DNA of 36,104 nucleotides from Alphaproteobacteria bacterium. Its GTDB lineage: Bacteria; Pseudomonadota; Alphaproteobacteria; Micavibrionales; UBA2020. Location: positions 1 to 36,104 of the forward strand of contig WGNE01000030.1 of NCBI GenBank assembly GCA_016124645.1, in the 5' to 3' direction. Of the stretch, positions 15,238 to 24,760 are shown piece after piece. The number at the start of each line of letters is the position of its first letter. The first letter of the stretch is position 1. Under the pieces are notes generated by a model that did not search any database, had not been told where the DNA came from, and was given only the letters and a program-made list of their open reading frames with translations. A program made the position numbers and the translations under genes.

Positions 15238-15981
15238 TTACTCCTTGACCAGAAGCTCTTGTTGAATAAGGGCGGCCAGCAGCCTGTCGAGCGACAGCTC
15301 CGGCTCGGCGGCCATCGCCGCTTCGGCGGCGAAGGCGAAAGAGGCGTCGATGGTTTGCAGGTGTTCCATGAAGCGGTAGCCGCCGATGGTGACGGACCAG
15401 ACGGCGATGCGCTGCCCGTCGCGGAACAGGGCGCAGCAGGTGTCGCGCGCTTCCATCGTGAAATCCTTCAGCGCGTCGCCCTGTTCGCCGATGGCGCTCC
15501 AGAGCGTATCGACCGGCCAGGCGGACTGCAATATCTGCACATGGGGCTGCAGGCGCAGGCGCATGTTGACGGGGTCTTTCACGGCGGCGAGGTCTTGCGC
15601 CGTCATCGCGGGCAGGCGGGGGGAAAGATAGCTTTCATGCGCCAGCCATTCCAGCCGCGCCGTGTCGGGCACATAGGGGTATTGGTTGAGCGCGGGCAGA
15701 TGCGCGAGAAAATCGGCGAAGCGCGCGCCATAGCCGTTCATGTCGCCGCTTTCGGGCGGCAGGTGGGCGATGAAGGCCTGCGCCGCGTGGTTCATGAACC
15801 CTTCGCCCAGCAGCTTGGTCGTGACGGGGAAAACGTCTTTCAGCAAATCGCGCAGGATGAAGGCGGTGTTGTTCTTGTATATCTGCAGCCGTTCCTTCCG
15901 CTTCAGCGGCAGGGCGCCCGCATCCCCGTCCTGCAGGATGCAGCGGATGAGGTCTTGCTGCAGCTTATGCAACGCGGGCAT
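15238..15981 (-). CDS. bufC: DUF2063 (HvfC/BufC) partner protein of the bufferin-modifying enzyme
   Basis: A 247-residue cytosolic protein of the DUF2063 family (formerly called putative DNA-binding), which partners DUF692 oxidases and presents the precursor peptide. The N-terminal helical domain is recognisable (LQQDLIRCIL; YKNNTAFILRDLLKDVFPV; MNGYGARFADFL). The C-terminal half is a recognition-type domain ending near LLAALIQQELL. I chose ATG 15981 because it removes 14 unlikely residues; it overlaps the end of the DUF692 gene by 17 bases, which indicates translational coupling. It is preceded in the operon by bufB and followed at 2 bases by a membrane protein. Confidence 0.85.
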   Translation of the reverse strand: MPALHKLQQDLIRCILQDGDAGALPLKRKERLQIYKNNTAFILRDLLKDVFPVTTKLLGEGFMNHAAQAFIAHLPPESGDMNGYGARFADFLAHLPALNQYPYVPDTARLEWLAHESYLSPRLPAMTAQDLAAVKDPVNMRLRLQPHVQILQSAWPVDTLWSAIGEQGDALKDFTMEARDTCCALFRDGQRIAVWSVTIGGYRFMEHLQTIDASFAFAAEAAMAAEPELSLDRLLAALIQQELLVKE

Positions 15982-16885
15982 TTTTCGTTCCCTTGTCTTT
16001 TCGCAGCGCGGCGCGGTATTCATCCGCCTTTTGCGCTTCTTCCAGCAGGCGGGAGAGGACGGGCAGATCGCTGTCCCATTCGATGAGCGTCGGGATATCG
16101 CCGAAGCGCGCGAGCGCGGCTTCGTACAAATCCCACACCGGGTCGTAAACCGGGTTGTTGTGCGCGTCGATGAAGACGTCGTCGCCCGCCACCTCGTTGA
16201 CGTGATAGCCCGCGAGGTGGATTTCGCCGACGATGCCTTGCGGTATCGCGTCCAGATAGGCCTTGGCGTCGAAGCCGAGGTTGTGCGCGCTCACGTATAT
16301 GTTGTTGACGTCGAGCAGCAGGCCGCAGCCGGTGCGCTCGATGATCCGCGCGATCATCTCCGGCTCGTTCATCTCCATGCCCTCAAATTCCATGTAGGAG
16401 GACGGGTTCTCGACGAGGATGGCGCGGCCCAGCGTTTCCTGCACATGCTCGATGTTGCGGCAGATGGCGGCAAGCGCCTCCTGCGTCATCGGCAGGGGAA
16501 GAAGATCCGGCACGGCCACGCCCGCCGCGCGGCTCCAGGAGACATGCTCCGACATCAGGACGGGCTGGACGATATCGGCCAGCGCTTTCAGCTTTTGCAG
16601 GTGCGCGTCATCGACGCCCTCCGCCGCGCCCAGCGACAGGCCGACGCCGTGCAGGCTGACGGGGTAATCTTCGCGGCAGGCCATCAGCTGCTCGAAAGGC
16701 ACGCCGCCGATGCAGAAATAATTCTCGCTATGCGCTTCCAGAAATCCCGCTTCGGGCTTTCCGGCGATGATCTGCGCTGCATGGGGCGCGCGCAGCCCGA
16801 TGCCGGTCCGGCCCGAAGACAGCGCGGCGTCCGGCCCCGAAAAAAGGGCGAAGGGCTTTTCCGCTTTCTTGTCCTGCGTGTTCAT
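15965..16885 (-). CDS. bufB: DUF692 multinuclear iron enzyme (BufB-type peptide oxidase)
   Basis: A 306-residue TIM-barrel enzyme of the DUF692/MbnB family. These enzymes use a two- or three-iron centre to modify Cys residues of a small peptide, in bufferins to thiooxazoles. Family metal ligands are visible: the SLHGVGLSLG His, the SEH motif of MSEHVSWS, ENPSSYM, LLDVNNIYVSAHN, EIHLAGYH, VFIDAHNN and the late LIEWDSD Glu. Its start overlaps the DoxX gene stop (16882-16885, ATGA type) and its end overlaps bufC, so the three are coupled. The expected substrate is the Cys-containing peptide encoded at 17559-17858. The family assignment is firm; the exact chemistry is inferred. Confidence 0.92.
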   Translation of the reverse strand: MNTQDKKAEKPFALFSGPDAALSSGRTGIGLRAPHAAQIIAGKPEAGFLEAHSENYFCIGGVPFEQLMACREDYPVSLHGVGLSLGAAEGVDDAHLQKLKALADIVQPVLMSEHVSWSRAAGVAVPDLLPLPMTQEALAAICRNIEHVQETLGRAILVENPSSYMEFEGMEMNEPEMIARIIERTGCGLLLDVNNIYVSAHNLGFDAKAYLDAIPQGIVGEIHLAGYHVNEVAGDDVFIDAHNNPVYDPVWDLYEAALARFGDIPTLIEWDSDLPVLSRLLEEAQKADEYRAALRKDKGTKNARVA

Positions 16886-17460
16886 GCGGGGGTTTCCGTG
16901 ACGGGTTGCGTGTTGGTATCCTGTTCCAGTTTAACACAAAAACCCGTTTTCATCAGCTTTTTGCGCAGGATATGGTCGAGGGAGAAAAAGCCGGGGCCGC
17001 GCGCCATGACCAGCGCCATCAGCAGCATCCAGTAATAATTCTCGTCCGTGCCGGGATAGACGAAAAGCTCGATGGCGAGGGCCATCATGAAAATGCCGAA
17101 GGCGGCGATGCGCCCGCCGAGGCCCAGCGCGAGCAGGACGGCCAGCCCGATTTCCGCATAGCTGACGCCGAAGCCGCCCAGCGCCGCGCCCGGCACGGGG
17201 AAGGAGATGTCGAAGCCGAAGACGTGCTTGACGTGATGCGCCTCCCATTCCGGTTGGAAGAGGGTGGTGAAGGTCTCCTTCGCGTGGTCGAACCCCTCTG
17301 CCAGCTTGTCGCGCCCGGAAACCCAGAAGATGCGCGCCACGTAAAGCCGCGCGGCCAGCAGGGCGAGGGGCGAGAGGTATTTTTCGCAAAGCCCGATCTT
17401 GAAGGCGGCGAGGCGCATGATTTTTTCCGTGATCGGCATCTTGGCGGCGGCATCGGTCAT
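16882..17460 (-). CDS. DoxX-family membrane protein of the bufferin operon
   Basis: A 192-residue DoxX family inner-membrane protein with about four helices (for example LAALLAARLYVARIFWVSG; YAEIGLAVLLALGLGGRIAAFGIFMMALAI; YYWMLLMALVMARGPGFFSLD). DoxX proteins often accompany DUF692/DUF2063 pairs (called HvfX or BufD). The role is unclear, perhaps redox or membrane coupling. The first ATG at 17460 gives about 35 residues before the helices. It ends in a 4-base overlap with bufB. A strong terminator separates it from bufA upstream, so its mRNA level is probably below that of bufA. Confidence 0.87.
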   Translation of the reverse strand: MTDAAAKMPITEKIMRLAAFKIGLCEKYLSPLALLAARLYVARIFWVSGRDKLAEGFDHAKETFTTLFQPEWEAHHVKHVFGFDISFPVPGAALGGFGVSYAEIGLAVLLALGLGGRIAAFGIFMMALAIELFVYPGTDENYYWMLLMALVMARGPGFFSLDHILRKKLMKTGFCVKLEQDTNTQPVTETPA

Positions 17461-17496
17461 GGCGTGTTCCTTATTGTCGCGGGATTGTCGCGGATT

Positions 17497-17539
17497 GAAA
17501 AAAACCGCCGGTCCCTGCGTTGACGGAGACCGGCGGTTT
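17497..17539 (-). terminator. Strong intrinsic terminator between bufA and the DoxX gene
   Basis: In leftward RNA a 12-pair perfect stem (17539-17528 with 17513-17502; GACCGGCGGTTT and its complement), 14-base loop, then a T-run (17504-17498). It lies 20 bases after the bufA stop and 37 bases before the DoxX start. Partial read-through would give much peptide precursor mRNA and little enzyme mRNA. Confidence 0.85.
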
Positions 17540-17558
17540 CGCGTGAAGTGAACCGGTC

Positions 17559-17858
17559 TTATTTGTCCATTTTCATGTCGTCTTTCATCATGCCGCCCTT
17601 CATCATTTCGCCGGGCGGGGTGGTGGAACCGCCGGCCAGCTTGTCGCAGAGCCCGGCGGGCACGAGGACGAATTCGCCGCCGCCGTCCGTCTTGGCATGG
17701 CCGGCGCAGGCATGGGCCGCGGTTTTACAGTCGTTGTGGCCGGCCTTGACGACGCCGTAGCATTTTTCCTGCGAGGAGGCGGCCTGCGCGGCGGGAGCGA
17801 GGGACAGGGCGACGACGGCGGCCAGGGCGGCGGCGGAGAGGATTTTCGTGGTTTTCAT
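17559..17858 (-). CDS. bufA: Bufferin-type copper-binding peptide precursor (DUF2282) with Met-rich tail
   Basis: A 99-residue precursor exported by Sec: signal peptide residues 1-27 (ending APAAQA), then the DUF2282 core with four Cys (33, 44, 51, 71) in the family pattern EKCYGVVKAGHNDCKT...CAGHAKTD...LC. In bufferins the central Cys are converted to thiooxazoles by BufB/BufC and the product binds copper in the periplasm. After the last Cys the protein runs on for 28 residues with six Met (85, 86, 90, 91, 95, 97), which is unusual and suits Cu(I) binding. ATG 17858 is preceded by AGGAAACC; a longer frame to 17906 would add 16 residues before the signal peptide and is unlikely. Confidence 0.88.
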   Translation of the reverse strand: MKTTKILSAAALAAVVALSLAPAAQAASSQEKCYGVVKAGHNDCKTAAHACAGHAKTDGGGEFVLVPAGLCDKLAGGSTTPPGEMMKGGMMKDDMKMDK

Positions 17859-17979
17859 GATGGTTTCCTTTTTTGAATGAATGCATTGTCGGGGTTGTCG
17901 TGACATACGGGCGTCGCCGCCCGCATGACAGGTTATTCGGCCCGGCCCGCAAAAGGTTTCAGGGGGAAAGGTATTTTTT

Positions 17980-18633
17980 CTAGATTTTGGCGAGGCGCGT
18001 CTTTAACAGAAAGCGGCCGAGGGCGATGCCCGCCAGCGCGGCCACGGCCACGGGCAGGAAGTGCCAGACCAGCAAATGCTCCGGCGCGTCGTTGGGGCAG
18101 AAGACACGCATCCCCGTCGCGGAGAAGGAGGCGATGGAGAGCAGCGCGGCATAGCCCGCCCAGCCGCGCCAGACGGGCGCGCCCTTCGTCATCATGCGGA
18201 TGACGACGGCCAGCGGCAGGGTCATCATGGCGGAAAAGCCGATGACGCAGGCATCCCCGTGGTCGGGCGGGGCGAGGCCGATCTTCATGACCTGCCCGAA
18301 AGTATCGGAGAGAATGAACAGCCAGATGGCCGAGGCCGCGCCCAGCATCACGCGTTCGGGCGCGCGCACCTTCGTGTCCGGCACGCAAAGGCGGATGGTG
18401 GCGATGGAGGCCAGCAGCCCCGCAAGGAACATCGAGACGGTCTGGGCAAGATAGAAGGGGCTGCGCAGCGCGCGCATCAGGTCGGGGCGCGGGCCGTGCA
18501 GCGCGTAGATGACGGCCATGACGAAAATGATGCAGACAAGGCAGAGCCCCAGCGCCCTGCGGCCCGCCGGCGCAAGGGGCTTGACGGGGGCCAGCTCGTC
18601 CCCCAGCTTGTCGATCAGCTCACGAGTATCCAT
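17980..18633 (-). CDS. nrsF: NrsF-type membrane anti-sigma factor (DUF1109)
   Basis: A 217-residue inner-membrane protein with about six helices that holds the ECF sigma factor inactive until metal or redox stress. A short cytosolic N-terminus (MDTRELIDKLGDELAPV) precedes the first helix (about 28-45). Cys129 (DACVIGF) and Cys179 (RVFCPND) match the positions of the two conserved sensor Cys reported for Caulobacter NrsF; Cys83 is extra. The gene starts 14 bases inside the sigma factor gene, so the two are co-translated. It is 121 bases upstream of bufA in the same direction, consistent with control of the bufferin genes by this pair. Confidence 0.9.
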   Translation of the reverse strand: MDTRELIDKLGDELAPVKPLAPAGRRALGLCLVCIIFVMAVIYALHGPRPDLMRALRSPFYLAQTVSMFLAGLLASIATIRLCVPDTKVRAPERVMLGAASAIWLFILSDTFGQVMKIGLAPPDHGDACVIGFSAMMTLPLAVVIRMMTKGAPVWRGWAGYAALLSIASFSATGMRVFCPNDAPEHLLVWHFLPVAVAALAGIALGRFLLKTRLAKI

Positions 18634-19198
18634 AGGATATCAGCCATTCCCTCATTTTCTTGTAGGCGCGGTGCGCGGCGACCTTGGTCGCGGTTTCGCT
18701 CATCCCCAGCTTCTTTCCGGCCTCGGCCATCGAATATCCCTCGACCTTGGTCAGCAGCAGCACCTGCCGCTGCTTGTCCGGCAGATGCGTCAGGGCTTGC
18801 CGGATGTCCTTGCCTGACAAGGCTTCTTCAGGGTTATTCGCATCGTCGGCCAGAAAAGTTTCAAGCTCGGCGTCATTAATTTCATTGTCCCGCTGGCGGC
18901 CCTGCTTGCGCAGGTAATCGACCATCTTGTGCCTTGCGATGCCGTACATCCAGTTGCGGAAGGGCTGTTCGGGCCGGTAGGTGTGGCGGGCGGCGTGGAT
19001 GGCCAGCAATATCTCCTGCACCACGTCCTCGATATGATCGCGGAAAAAGAACCTTGTGCGCAGGAAAGAGGTGAGCGCGGGCGCGATCTCCCCCAGCAGC
19101 TTTTTATAGGCGACGGCATCCCCCGCCTGCGCCGCGCGCATCAGCGTTGACCAAGGGTCCTCGGGGGCGGATTTTGTGTGAATATCAGCGGATGCCAT
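18620..19198 (-). CDS. sigF: ECF sigma factor (SigF-like) paired with NrsF
   Basis: A 192-residue sigma70-family ECF factor. Region 2 is visible (FFRDHIEDVVQEILLAIH; RPEQPFRNWMYGIARHKMVDYLR) and region 4 has the helix-turn-helix (LPDKQRQVLLLTKVEGYSMAEAGKKLGMSETATK). ATG 19198 is used; an in-frame TTG three codons upstream (19207) is possible and no ribosome site decides it. It overlaps nrsF. By analogy with Caulobacter SigF, it should switch on the bufferin operon downstream when NrsF releases it. I could not identify an ECF promoter with confidence upstream of either sigF or bufA. Confidence 0.9.
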   Translation of the reverse strand: MASADIHTKSAPEDPWSTLMRAAQAGDAVAYKKLLGEIAPALTSFLRTRFFFRDHIEDVVQEILLAIHAARHTYRPEQPFRNWMYGIARHKMVDYLRKQGRQRDNEINDAELETFLADDANNPEEALSGKDIRQALTHLPDKQRQVLLLTKVEGYSMAEAGKKLGMSETATKVAAHRAYKKMREWLISYGYS

Positions 19199-19226
19199 TG
19201 TAATCAAAAGGTTAATTCTGTATGGA
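19198..19226 (+). promoter_or_regulatory. Candidate promoter for acetoacetyl-CoA synthetase
   Basis: TTGTAA (19198-19203), 17-base spacer, TATGGA (19221-19226), about 95 bases before the start at 19321. A 14-base palindrome AAAAACGCGTTTTT (19286-19299) lies in the resulting leader, just before the ribosome site. Confidence 0.35.
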
Positions 19227-19285
19227 TACTATGCATTCAGAAATGTATGATGTCCACCATTAATACATATGGTTTTCAGGCGTTT

Positions 19286-19299
19286 AAAAACGCGTTTTT
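19286..19299. promoter_or_regulatory. Perfect palindrome before the acetoacetyl-CoA synthetase start
   Basis: AAAAACGCGTTTTT, 14 bases, ends 11 bases before the GAGG ribosome site (19311-19314). It could be an operator or a translational hairpin. Confidence 0.35.
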
Positions 19300-19320
19300 C
19301 AAGTCGCAGAGAGGATGAAG

Positions 19321-21293
<1,973 letters not shown>

Positions 21294-21294
<1 letters not shown>

Positions 21295-21851
21295 TGCGGG
21301 GCTATTTCGGCATCGGGGTCGAGGGCATTTCAAAGCCGATGAACGTCGGCAACCTTTTGCGCTCGGCCCATTCCTTCGGCGCCAGCTTCTTTTTCACCAT
21401 CAACCCGACGGTGGACATGAAGGCGATGCGCGTCTCCGACACCTCGGGCGCCTTCGACCATATCCCCGTCTATGACTTCGAAAAGGTGGACGACATGGTG
21501 CTGCCGCGCAACGTCTCCATCGTCGCGGTCGAGCTGGTGGAAGGGGCGGTGGAGCTGCCCAGCTTCCGTCACCCGCTGCGCGCGCTCTACGTGCTGGGGC
21601 CGGAGAAGAACAACGTCTCCCCCCGGATGCTGGAACGCGCCGACCACGTCATCAAGATCCCCATGAAATTCTGCATCAACGTCGGCGTGGCGGGCGCGCT
21701 GGTCATGTATGACCGGCTGCTGTCCATGGGCCGCTTCCCCGACCGGCCGGTGACGGAAGGCGGGCCCGACGCCTTCGCGCCCGAGCGGCTGAAGGAAGAG
21801 CAGATGATCAACCACCTCGCCCGCCAGTACACGCCGCCGCAAAAGGACTGA
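21294..21851 (+). CDS. SpoU/TrmH-family RNA 2'-O-methyltransferase
   Basis: A 185-residue SPOUT-fold enzyme that methylates a ribose in RNA; the target (tRNA or rRNA) cannot be told. Motif 1 Asn/Arg is seen in [14 protein letters not shown] (about 18-31), motif 2 in [13 protein letters not shown], and motif 3 in [21 protein letters not shown], which forms the knotted SAM site. There is no extra N-terminal RNA-binding domain, so it is a minimal form. It shares one base with the aacS stop and is followed by a short terminator. Confidence 0.88.
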
Positions 21852-22149
21852 TGCGGAACACTCCGTAAAATGCTGCACTGCATCACATATTGCGGCGCGG
21901 CAGACTCAGGATTTTGCTGCGCGCGCGTGGTGCGGCGCACCAAGTTTTTCGCGTGATATTTTTCTAAAAAAACGCGGCGCAGCATTGCAACTTTCAATCA
22001 AATTTACCCCCTGCGCCCTTTGCGCCTTGCGAAGTTTATTGCAAAGGATATTTGAATATGCGAAAGCGGATTCACAAAAGAGACGCCGCCGCAAAACACA
22101 GTTGCAAATGCGAGCGGATCGCATCAATGAAACACAAGGAGTAATTGGG
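21852..22149. other. Intergenic region upstream of leucine dehydrogenase
   Basis: 298 bases holding the terminator at 21928-21949, then AT-rich DNA from 21943 to about 22075 where the promoter of the dehydrogenase should lie. I see several TTGCAA/TTGCGA-like elements (about 21984, 22027 and 22040) but no -10 at proper distance. The frame of the dehydrogenase stays open to 21985, yet the family start and the AAGGAG site place translation at 22150. Confidence 0.4.
21928..21949 (+). terminator. Likely intrinsic terminator after aacS-RNA methyltransferase
   Basis: Six-pair stem TGGTGC/GCACCA (21928-21933, 21937-21942) with a 3-base loop, followed by AG and five T (21945-21949). It lies 77 bases after the methyltransferase stop. 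The stem is short but GC-rich. Confidence 0.5.
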
Positions 22150-23226
22150 ATGTCTGTCTTCACTCACAAGGAATTCGACGATCACGAGCAAGTGTCGTTC
22201 TTCACGGATCCGCACACGGGTCTGCGCGCCATCATCGCCGTCCACAACACCAACCTCGGCCCCGCGCTCGGCGGCTGCCGCATGTGGGCCTACGAAAACG
22301 ACGACCTGGCGCTGACCGACGTGCTGCGCCTCTCGCGCGGCATGAGCTACAAGGCGGCCATCTCCGGCGTGCCGCTGGGCGGCGGCAAGTCCGTCATCAT
22401 CGGCGACAGCCGCAAGATCAAGACGCCCGAGCTGATGCGCGCCATGGGCCGCGCGGTCGATACCTTCGGCGGCCGCTACATCGTGGCCGAAGACGTCGGC
22501 ACCTCGGTCGAGGACATGAACAACATCCACCGCGAGACCGACCACGTCGTCGGCATCTCCGACAAGGGCGAGGGCAGCGGGGATCCGTCGCCCACCACGG
22601 CCTACGGCGTCTATGTCGGCTTCAAGTCCGCCGTCCGCCACCGCCTCGGCAAGGACAGCGTGAAAGGCCTGAAGGTGGCCGTTCAGGGCCTGGGCAACGT
22701 CGGCTACAACCTGTGCAAACACCTGCATGAAGACGGCGCGGAGCTGTTCGTGACCGATGTGCAGACCGACCGCATCGACATGGCCGTGACCGAAATGGGC
22801 GCGACTCCCGTCGGCCTGCACGACATCTACGGCATGGACGTCGATGTCTTCGCGCCCTGCGCGCTGGGCGGCATCCTCAACGACGACACCATTCCGCTGC
22901 TGAAAGCGAAAGTCGTCGCGGGCGCGGCCAACAACCAGCTGGCCGAGGCGCGTCACGGCGACATGCTGCGCGACCTCAACGTCCTTTATGCGCCGGATTA
23001 CGTCATCAACGCCGGCGGCCTCATCAACGTCTATTACGAATATCTGGCCCGCAAGGGCGGCAAGGCCTATGACCGGGCCGGGGTCATGGCCCATGTCGAG
23101 CAGATCGACGCCACCGCGACGCGCATTTTCGACCGCGCGGAAAAAGAAGGCATCTGCACGGCGATGGCGGCAGACCAGATTGCGGAGCTGGCGTTCAAGG
23201 AAAAAAAGAACTGCAAGGCTGCATAA
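22150..23226 (+). CDS. Leucine (Leu/Val/Phe) dehydrogenase
   Basis: NAD-dependent oxidative deaminase of branched-chain or aromatic amino acids, 358 residues, belonging to the Glu/Leu/Phe/Val dehydrogenase family. The N-terminal domain has the substrate motif [10 protein letters not shown] and the catalytic Lys in [12 protein letters not shown]. The NAD domain begins at [18 protein letters not shown], and the typical [11 protein letters not shown]-like motif reads [21 protein letters not shown] stands about 9 bases before ATG 22150. It is a single gene with its own terminator. Together with acetoacetyl-CoA synthetase it points to catabolism of leucine and ketone bodies, though the genes are not one operon. 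Confidence 0.92.
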   Translation: MSVFTHKEFDDHEQVSFFTDPHTGLRAIIAVHNTNLGPALGGCRMWAYENDDLALTDVLRLSRGMSYKAAISGVPLGGGKSVIIGDSRKIKTPELMRAMGRAVDTFGGRYIVAEDVGTSVEDMNNIHRETDHVVGISDKGEGSGDPSPTTAYGVYVGFKSAVRHRLGKDSVKGLKVAVQGLGNVGYNLCKHLHEDGAELFVTDVQTDRIDMAVTEMGATPVGLHDIYGMDVDVFAPCALGGILNDDTIPLLKAKVVAGAANNQLAEARHGDMLRDLNVLYAPDYVINAGGLINVYYEYLARKGGKAYDRAGVMAHVEQIDATATRIFDRAEKEGICTAMAADQIAELAFKEKKNCKAA

Positions 23227-23274
23227 AATAGTATGCAGTCGCGGTGATATTTTTCCGGCACTTTCTTCATGATC

Positions 23275-23308
23275 AAAGGGGGCTCCCGCAAGGGACCCCC
23301 TTTTATTT
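23275..23308 (+). terminator. Intrinsic terminator after leucine dehydrogenase
   Basis: AAAGGGGG (23275-23282) pairs with CCCCCTTT (23296-23303), extended by TCCC/GGGA across one bulged C, with a GCAA loop. The following TTTTATTTT gives the U-rich tail. Confidence 0.8.
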
Positions 23309-23361
23309 TCGAATGTTAAAGATTTTGAAAACAATTTATGGTTGAATTGGGCATAAGGAGG

Positions 23362-23378
23362 CTTAACTTCCTTAACTT
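23362..23378 (+). repeat. Direct repeat upstream of the hybrid kinase gene
   Basis: CTTAACTT occurs twice with a 9-base period (23362-23369 and 23371-23378), 21 bases before ATG 23399 and just upstream of the GAGGAG site. It could be a regulator binding site, for example for a response regulator. The spacing does not equal the TTAA-N7-TTAA CtrA box. Confidence 0.4.
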
Positions 23379-23398
23379 ACCGAGGAGTCGCCCGCCCC

Positions 23399-24676
23399 AT
23401 GTTCGGCCGAAACAAGGACAAGAACAAAAAAGACAAGCCGCCGCCCACGGAGAATGAACCCGGCGACAAGGCGCGGCTGAACGCGCAAAAGCTGGAGGCG
23501 CTGGGGCTTTTCGCGGGCGGCATCGCGCATGATTTCAACAACATCCTTTCCATCATCGAAGGCTATGCCAACGTCGCCCTGCGCCAGCAGCGCGAGGAGG
23601 GCAAGACGGACCCCGCCACGCTGGAAAAGATCGTCAACGCCACCCAGCGCGGGGCCGGGCTGACGCGCCAGCTGCTGGCCTTCGGCCGCCAGCAGATCAC
23701 CCCCACGGAAAAGACCGACCTTGCGGCGGAGCTGCGCGCGCAGGCCGCGCTGATACGGCCCCTGCTGGGCGAGAACGTCACGCTTTCCCTCGCCCTGCCC
23801 AAGACGGGGCTCTGGATGATGGGCGCGCGCGACCATATCACGCAGATATTGCTCAACCTCGCGCTGAACGCGCGCGACGCCATGCCGCGCGGGGGCACCG
23901 TCATCGTCAGCGCGCTGCAGCTGCCCGACAACCGGCTGGTGCCGCGACTGCTGCGCGAGAAATTCCCGGACACGCCCTTCATCCACCTGCGCTTCACCGA
24001 CGACGGCACGGGCATTCCGCCCGACGTGCTGCCGCATATCTTCGATCCGTTTTTCACCACCAAGGACCAGGGGCTGGGCACCGGTCTCGGGCTTTGCGTC
24101 GTCTATGGCATCGTCGATCAGCTGGGCGGCACGGTCGAGGTGTCCTCGCGCGAGGGCAAGGGCACGCAGTTCGACATCTTCCTGCCCGCCGCCACGCCCG
24201 CGGAGGAGCGCAAGGAGGAAGCCGCCGCCGCGCATGAACCCGCCGCGCAGCCGCTGGCCGGGCGCACCATCCTCATCGCCGAGGACGAGCCTGAACTGCG
24301 CGACGTGCTGACGGTCATCTTTTCCGGCATGAACATGCATGTGCTGACCGCCTCCAACGGCAACCACGCCCTGCAGGTGCAGGAGGACTACGACGGCGAC
24401 ATCGACTTCCTGCTGGCCGACGTGGTGATGCCGGAAATGGACGGCGTGCAGCTGGCCGAGCGGTTTTCAAGGCTGCGGCCGGGCGCGAACGTCGTCTATA
24501 TGAGCGGCTACCCCTTTATGGACAACCGCAAGGACATCAAGCTGCCCGACGACGCCGATTTCCTGCCCAAGCCCCTGCGGGAAGACCGTTTGCGGCAGAT
24601 TCTGGAACGCGCGCTCGCCAGACGGGACGCAAGGCGCCAGCGCGATACGGCGCAGGGCACGGACGATTTGCGCTAA
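23399..24676 (+). CDS. Soluble hybrid histidine kinase with receiver domain (CckA-like C-terminus)
   Basis: A 425-residue cytosolic kinase with no membrane segment and no sensor domain. A charged N-terminus of about 25 residues is followed by the phospho-acceptor helix (GGIAHDFNNIL, His at about residue 43). The ATPase domain has the N-box NLALNARDAM, G1 DDGTGIP, the F-box FDPFFTTK and G2 GLGTGLGLCVVYG. The C-terminal receiver domain has the acidic pair in IAEDEPE, the phospho-acceptor Asp in LLADVVMPEMDG, Ser in MSGYP and Lys in LPKPL. The order matches the core of CckA without its N-terminal PAS and membrane parts. The partner phosphotransferase and regulator are not in the window. GAGGAG lies 11 bases before the start. 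Confidence 0.92.
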   Translation: MFGRNKDKNKKDKPPPTENEPGDKARLNAQKLEALGLFAGGIAHDFNNILSIIEGYANVALRQQREEGKTDPATLEKIVNATQRGAGLTRQLLAFGRQQITPTEKTDLAAELRAQAALIRPLLGENVTLSLALPKTGLWMMGARDHITQILLNLALNARDAMPRGGTVIVSALQLPDNRLVPRLLREKFPDTPFIHLRFTDDGTGIPPDVLPHIFDPFFTTKDQGLGTGLGLCVVYGIVDQLGGTVEVSSREGKGTQFDIFLPAATPAEERKEEAAAAHEPAAQPLAGRTILIAEDEPELRDVLTVIFSGMNMHVLTASNGNHALQVQEDYDGDIDFLLADVVMPEMDGVQLAERFSRLRPGANVVYMSGYPFMDNRKDIKLPDDADFLPKPLREDRLRQILERALARRDARRQRDTAQGTDDLR

Positions 24677-24699
24677 TCTTGCCGCCGGGCAAATAGCTG

Positions 24700-24729
24700 T
24701 TGCACTCCTTGCAATATTACGCTTATATA
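24700..24729 (+). promoter_or_regulatory. Sigma70-type promoter for glpD-glpK
   Basis: TTGCAC (24700-24705) with TATATA (24724-24729) at 18 bases, or TTATAT (24723-24728) at 17. Transcription would start near 24736, giving a short leader of about 25 bases to GTG 24761. Confidence 0.55.
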
Positions 24730-24760
24730 TCAGAGGGTTAATAAACCACTCGGGGTAGGC

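Noticed and set aside
17859-17979. ECF-type promoter for bufA
   Set aside because: ATAACC and CGAC-like words exist, but the spacing is short by about two bases and nothing matches between the sigF and bufA upstream regions.
23362-23378. CtrA box upstream of the hybrid kinase
   Set aside because: The TTAA words are five bases apart rather than the seven of the TTAA-N7-TTAA site.
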